Assembly (NCBI GenBank): GCA_016931225.1
Contig: JAFGFE010000009.1
Location: 21,701 to 85,700, forward strand
DNA length: 64,000 nucleotides
Origin: Candidatus Zymogenaceae bacterium
GTDB lineage: Bacteria; Desulfobacterota; Zymogenia; Zymogenales; Zymogenaceae
Reading direction: 5' to 3'
Position numbers and translations under genes: made by a program
Part shown: piece by piece, positions 60,918-64,000 of the stretch
Layout of the letters: the number at the start of each line of letters is the position of its first letter
How positions within the stretch are numbered: position 1 is the first letter of the stretch
Notes under the pieces: generated by a model
Database searches by the model: none
Seen by the model: the letters and a program-made list of their open reading frames with translations, nothing else
What the model was told of the DNA's origin: nothing

Positions 60918-62711
60918 ATGAATCAAGCGGTGTCATCAGAATATGATGAATTAATACGGAAACCGGAATTTTTCGGCTTAGGAACAAATAATGTATGCAA
61001 TTCCAAATGTTCTTTTTGTCCATCAAAGGACATTAAAAGAAAAAGAAATAGTATGTCAATGGATCTTTTCCAGAACATCATCGGACAGATCCAAAGTACT
61101 GATTGCAGATTTGTGCGGATGAGCGGAAGGATATCGGATGTATTGTTGGATCCACTCCTTGCCGATCGATTGAGACAACTCAGAGAGTCGTTTAACAAAG
61201 AAGATCTGAGAATCACGCTCATTACGAACCTTATTGCATTACAGGACCATTCTGAACAAGATGTAGAGTATATAGTAAGAAGTTTAAATGTTCTCTCAAT
61301 ATCGGTTGGTCCCAATCAATTTGTATATGAGAAAATGTTTGGGGTTGACTGTTTTGAAAAAGTTCTTTCAAACTTGTTTTCGTTGTTGGAATTGAAAAAT
61401 AAGTTTGCCGATTCGGCACGGATAGTGATTGCGGGGCGTGGTTGTGGTGAGGATTTTGATGCAGACCCGCGCTTAATGCAAGTTACTGAAGGTTTAACGG
61501 GAAAAAGCTATATTGAATGGCACAATATATACAGAAACTGGGGAGGTTCGTATGATTTACCGGAACTCCCGCTAAAAACCCGCGTTATAAGAAATGAATT
61601 ACCCAATTACGGCATCGTTCCTTGTTATTATGCCCTCAATCCTCATATTGATGATAAAGGGTTGTTCGTCGCGTGTTCATGTGCCGGCCTGACAGATGAT
61701 TTTGTCATGGGTGATTTAAAGAAAGAGTCACTGAATGATCTGTTAATATCAAAGCGAAGAAAGTCATTTATTAATTCCTTTATAAAAGGAAAATTTCCCA
61801 AGCATTGTAAAAAATGTTCTTTTTATATTCCGGATCGTTCCATAAACTGGAGTCTTTATTTACAAGAAGAACATCACAGCAAAGAACCGACTCCAACAAG
61901 TTTTTATGATTATAATTATGCAAAACATCGACATTTCGATGTGCTTGAAAAATACTCAAGCGAGCTCTATATGCACACAATTGATCCAGAGCGGAGCGAT
62001 TTAAAGGAGTATCAGGATCTTCTTGTGCTTTCTTTTATCAGGAATAATATTCCCCCGGGAGCTTGCATACTGGAAGTGGGGGGGGGGAATTCCCGGGTGT
62101 TGAACAAACTTCACTCTGAATATGAATGTTGGAATATCGACAAATTTGAAGGTCTTGGTCAAGGTCCAAAAAATGTGGAGCAACATCCGTATACATTGGT
62201 TACCGCATATATGGGAGATTTTTCTGATGAGCTTCCGAGTGATTATTTTCATTTTGTTTTTTCCATTTCCGCGTTGGAACATGTAGATCCATGTGATACA
62301 GAACTGCATCAAAATATTGTTTCGGATATCAATCGTGTCCTTACTTATGGAGGATACAGTCTTCATTGTTTTGATATTATTGTCGGGGCGGGATTGGAAC
62401 GTGATTACTATGATTACATTTATCATGGGCTTTCATTGGAAAAATCAGAAAGAAAAAAATGGTCAAAGGCTTTTAAAATACTGAATATGCATTCTCGATG
62501 GAACTATATTCCAAAAGTAATCGATACGTTTTTTAAAGTTTCGGGAAAATTGAATCAAATGCCTTCCTATGAACAGCTTTTCTATTCTTCGGATGTATGG
62601 ACCATGTCGAAGTCTGCATATGACAGGGGTTGGAAGCCGATCGTTAAATATGACTATAGTTCTGTGGGATATCCCACAACACTGAATATTCTGTGGAAGA
62701 AGGTTGAATAG
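60918..62711 (+). CDS. radical SAM/SPASM-like protein fused to a methyltransferase domain
   Basis: 597 residues. N-terminal radical SAM domain (about 15-220) with the cluster Cys27-x3-Cys31-x2-Cys34 (VCNSKCSFCPSKD). A later Cys-rich part (about 233-305; VPCYYAL, VACSCAGL, KHCKKCSFY) resembles a SPASM-type auxiliary Fe-S site. After a linker (about 315-370) comes a class I methyltransferase domain (about 378-590; PPGACILEVGGGNSRVLNKL; FVFSISALEHVDPCDTELHQ). No B12 domain. The combination of radical chemistry with methyl transfer in one chain next to sugar genes is unusual. It lies 163 bases after the previous gene. Confidence 0.75.
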   Translation: MNQAVSSEYDELIRKPEFFGLGTNNVCNSKCSFCPSKDIKRKRNSMSMDLFQNIIGQIQSTDCRFVRMSGRISDVLLDPLLADRLRQLRESFNKEDLRITLITNLIALQDHSEQDVEYIVRSLNVLSISVGPNQFVYEKMFGVDCFEKVLSNLFSLLELKNKFADSARIVIAGRGCGEDFDADPRLMQVTEGLTGKSYIEWHNIYRNWGGSYDLPELPLKTRVIRNELPNYGIVPCYYALNPHIDDKGLFVACSCAGLTDDFVMGDLKKESLNDLLISKRRKSFINSFIKGKFPKHCKKCSFYIPDRSINWSLYLQEEHHSKEPTPTSFYDYNYAKHRHFDVLEKYSSELYMHTIDPERSDLKEYQDLLVLSFIRNNIPPGACILEVGGGNSRVLNKLHSEYECWNIDKFEGLGQGPKNVEQHPYTLVTAYMGDFSDELPSDYFHFVFSISALEHVDPCDTELHQNIVSDINRVLTYGGYSLHCFDIIVGAGLERDYYDYIYHGLSLEKSERKKWSKAFKILNMHSRWNYIPKVIDTFFKVSGKLNQMPSYEQLFYSSDVWTMSKSAYDRGWKPIVKYDYSSVGYPTTLNILWKKVE

Positions 62712-62725
62712 CAGGAGAAGCATTG

Positions 62726-63883
62726 ATGATATCATATGCGCAAAACCTCGAAGATGTTGTTTTGAATCGCGTTTTCAAAAACAAGGATAAGGGTTTTTAT
62801 ATAGATGTGGGGGCACATGATCCTGTTGAGCTGTCTGTTACGAAACACTTTTATGACCTGGGATGGCGTGGGATAAATATTGAACCCGTTTTTTCGAGTC
62901 ACGCGAAAATAGAAAAAGAGAGAAAGAGAGACATAAATCTCAATATTGCACTTGGGAGAAAAGAGGAAAATCTCACGATACACGAAGTCGAAAGACGTCC
63001 CGATCTTTCAAGCTTTGACAAAGATACTGTAGAAGCAATAGCGCAAAAGCTCGGTGCTGGTATTTCATCATATTCTGTGGAAGTTCGTACGTTGAAGGAA
63101 ATATGCAGAACGTATTGTGATGAACATATCGATTTTCTAAAAATCGATGTTGAAGGATATGAAAAAAATGTAATTCAGGGTGCAGATTGGAAAAAATATC
63201 GCCCAACAATTTTGGTAATAGAGTCTACCGTACCGAATATGTGTGTCATTGAGGATTGGGAGAGTGCGGAGATTATTGAAAATTGGTCGGATTGGGAATC
63301 AATTATCCTGAAAGCGGGTTATATCTTGGTTTATTATGATGGGCTCAATCGATATTATGTGCGAAAGGAAGATGAGCATCTCAAAAACCATTTTTATATC
63401 CCAATTACTCCATTACAGGATCGATTCGAATTTTTTGAGCAGAGAAAAAAAATCAATACATTGAATGATCTGCGGGAAGGACTGAAACGAACGAATCAGG
63501 AGTTGGAACGAAAAACTATTGAGTTGAATAAAATGAATATAGAGTTGGAGCAGAGGAACGTGGAACTCAATCAGAAACATGAAGAGTTGGAGCGGAGAAA
63601 CGTGGAACTCAATCAAAAACATGAAGAGTTGGAACAGAGGAACGTGGACCTCAGTCAGATGTACGAAGAATTGGAGCGGAAGTACGCGGAGCTTAATCAG
63701 AAGTATGGAGAATTGGAGCAGAGACACGCGGAACTCAATCGGAAGTATGTGTGGTTGGAAAAGAAAAATGCGGAATTAAAACAGATGAATTCTGTATCAG
63801 AACGGAAAAATGCAGATTTGGATAGACATATAAATATTCTCAGAGCTCTTATTGAAGAAGAAAGATTTCTGAAGAAACTATAG
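62726..63883 (+). CDS. FkbM-family methyltransferase with C-terminal repetitive coiled coil
   Basis: About 385 residues from ATG 62726 (AGGAG at 62713-62717; TTG 62723 is less likely). Residues about 1-235 are an FkbM-type SAM methyltransferase: ISYAQNLEDVVLNRVFKNKD, FYIDVGAHDPVELSVTKHFY, FLKIDVEGYEKNVIQGADW. Residues about 259-370 are eight near-perfect 14-residue units of the type ELEQRNVELNQKHE, a two-heptad coiled coil, followed by a short end. FkbM enzymes O-methylate sugars; Wbd-type chain-length control uses a coiled coil after methyltransferases in some ABC-dependent O-antigen systems. A similar ruler role is inferred. Confidence 0.82.
   Translation: MISYAQNLEDVVLNRVFKNKDKGFYIDVGAHDPVELSVTKHFYDLGWRGINIEPVFSSHAKIEKERKRDINLNIALGRKEENLTIHEVERRPDLSSFDKDTVEAIAQKLGAGISSYSVEVRTLKEICRTYCDEHIDFLKIDVEGYEKNVIQGADWKKYRPTILVIESTVPNMCVIEDWESAEIIENWSDWESIILKAGYILVYYDGLNRYYVRKEDEHLKNHFYIPITPLQDRFEFFEQRKKINTLNDLREGLKRTNQELERKTIELNKMNIELEQRNVELNQKHEELERRNVELNQKHEELEQRNVDLSQMYEELERKYAELNQKYGELEQRHAELNRKYVWLEKKNAELKQMNSVSERKNADLDRHINILRALIEEERFLKKL
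63500..63835 (+). repeat. eight 42-base tandem repeats inside the FkbM gene
   Basis: Units start at 63500, 63542, 63584, 63626, 63668, 63710, 63752 and 63794, without spacer. Units 2-6 are most alike at the DNA level (GAGTTGGAGCAGAGGAACGT type), the outer units are more diverged. All lie in frame, encoding 14 residues each. Confidence 0.9.
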
Positions 63884-64000
63884 GTGAAGGTGGCGACGAT
63901 TTCAGCTGACGGATTATTTGCCCTAGTCACTAAAAGTGTTGACAGGTGACGAGTAAATAGAAGACGAGTCACGGTCTTCCTGTTAAGATGGATTAGCCAA
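63884..64000. other. right end, no feature identified
   Basis: 117 bases after the FkbM gene. No complete gene or clear promoter or terminator. The island probably continues beyond the window. Confidence 0.4.

Larger units (their letters stand above)
51179..64000. other. A+T-rich surface-polysaccharide island at tRNA-Arg
   Basis: Boundary: tRNA-Arg(ACG) and integrase remnant on the left; the right boundary is not in the window. Contents: two GT2 enzymes, Wzm and double-Wzt, ManC-Gmd-Fcl, and three methyltransferase-type proteins, all on the plus strand with short gaps or overlaps. Codons are A/T-ending far more often than in the housekeeping genes to the left. Likely horizontally acquired O-antigen or capsule locus. 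Confidence 0.75.

Noticed and set aside
63500..63835. Tandem repeat as a possible CRISPR array
   Set aside because: Repeats are directly adjacent without spacers and remain in frame inside a gene.

Overview
The window is a chromosomal segment of a Gram-negative bacterium. Evidence for an outer membrane: two beta-barrel proteins ending in Tyr-Ala-Phe, a lipoprotein, an AMIN-type amidase and a polysaccharide ABC exporter. The first part has the order ffh-rpsP-khpA-rimM-trmD-(SPOUT methyltransferase)-rplS-...-rnhB-yraN. The extra SPOUT gene between trmD and rplS, together with corrinoid methyl-transfer genes, suggests a Desulfobacterota ('deltaproteobacterial') or related anaerobic lineage. This is inference from gene order and families; no marker was searched. 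Most of the window is G+C-rich, but about 17.3-19.2 kb and 51.2-63.9 kb are visibly A+T-rich.

Layout. 0-8 kb: end of a DUF4013 membrane protein gene, then the translation/SRP cluster with an SMC/YhaN-like ATPase inserted between rplS and rnhB. 8-11.3 kb: three unrecognised polytopic membrane proteins, two of them overlapping. 11.4-13.7 kb (minus): purM-purN-DUF523. 14-17.3 kb: TIGR00300/ornithine cyclodeaminase-like protein, threonine aldolase, methyltransferase. 17.4-19.2 kb: a K+-channel-like protein with a long 13-residue-period pentapeptide-type repeat domain. 19.4-24.1 kb: TPR lipoprotein, a dead AraC gene copy, CPA2 antiporter with TrkA domains, zinc-ribbon miniprotein, AraC/GyrI-like regulator. 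24.1-28.0 kb: a tandem duplication of an outer-membrane barrel gene with its own promoter and terminator.

28.1-34.1 kb: Nudix hydrolase, then methyl-tetrahydrofolate:corrinoid methyltransferase, a UROD-family methyltransferase, a corrinoid protein and an (alpha/alpha)6-like protein. Together these look like a corrinoid methyl-transfer pathway for an unknown methylated substrate. 34.1-38.7 kb: AMIN/TPR protein, UspA, PiT phosphate permease and its DUF47 partner. 38.7-42.6 kb: an ECF vitamin/metal transporter (S component, fused double ATPase, T component) and rimI. 42.7-51 kb: ECF sigma factor with its putative membrane anti-sigma factor, Nudix hydrolase, AMIN-amidase, XerC/D, beta-propeller protein and two metallo-beta-lactamase-fold proteins.

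51.1-64 kb: a tRNA-Arg(ACG) gene followed by the decayed 3' end of a tyrosine integrase and then an A+T-rich surface-polysaccharide island. The island encodes two GT2 glycosyltransferases, an ABC-2 permease, a duplicated Wzt-like ATPase fused in one chain, ManC, Gmd and Fcl (the GDP-L-fucose pathway), a methyltransferase, a radical-SAM/SPASM-like-methyltransferase fusion, and an FkbM methyltransferase with eight 14-residue coiled-coil repeats. It probably builds, methylates and exports a fucose-containing glycan. No CRISPR array, rRNA or complete mobile element was seen.
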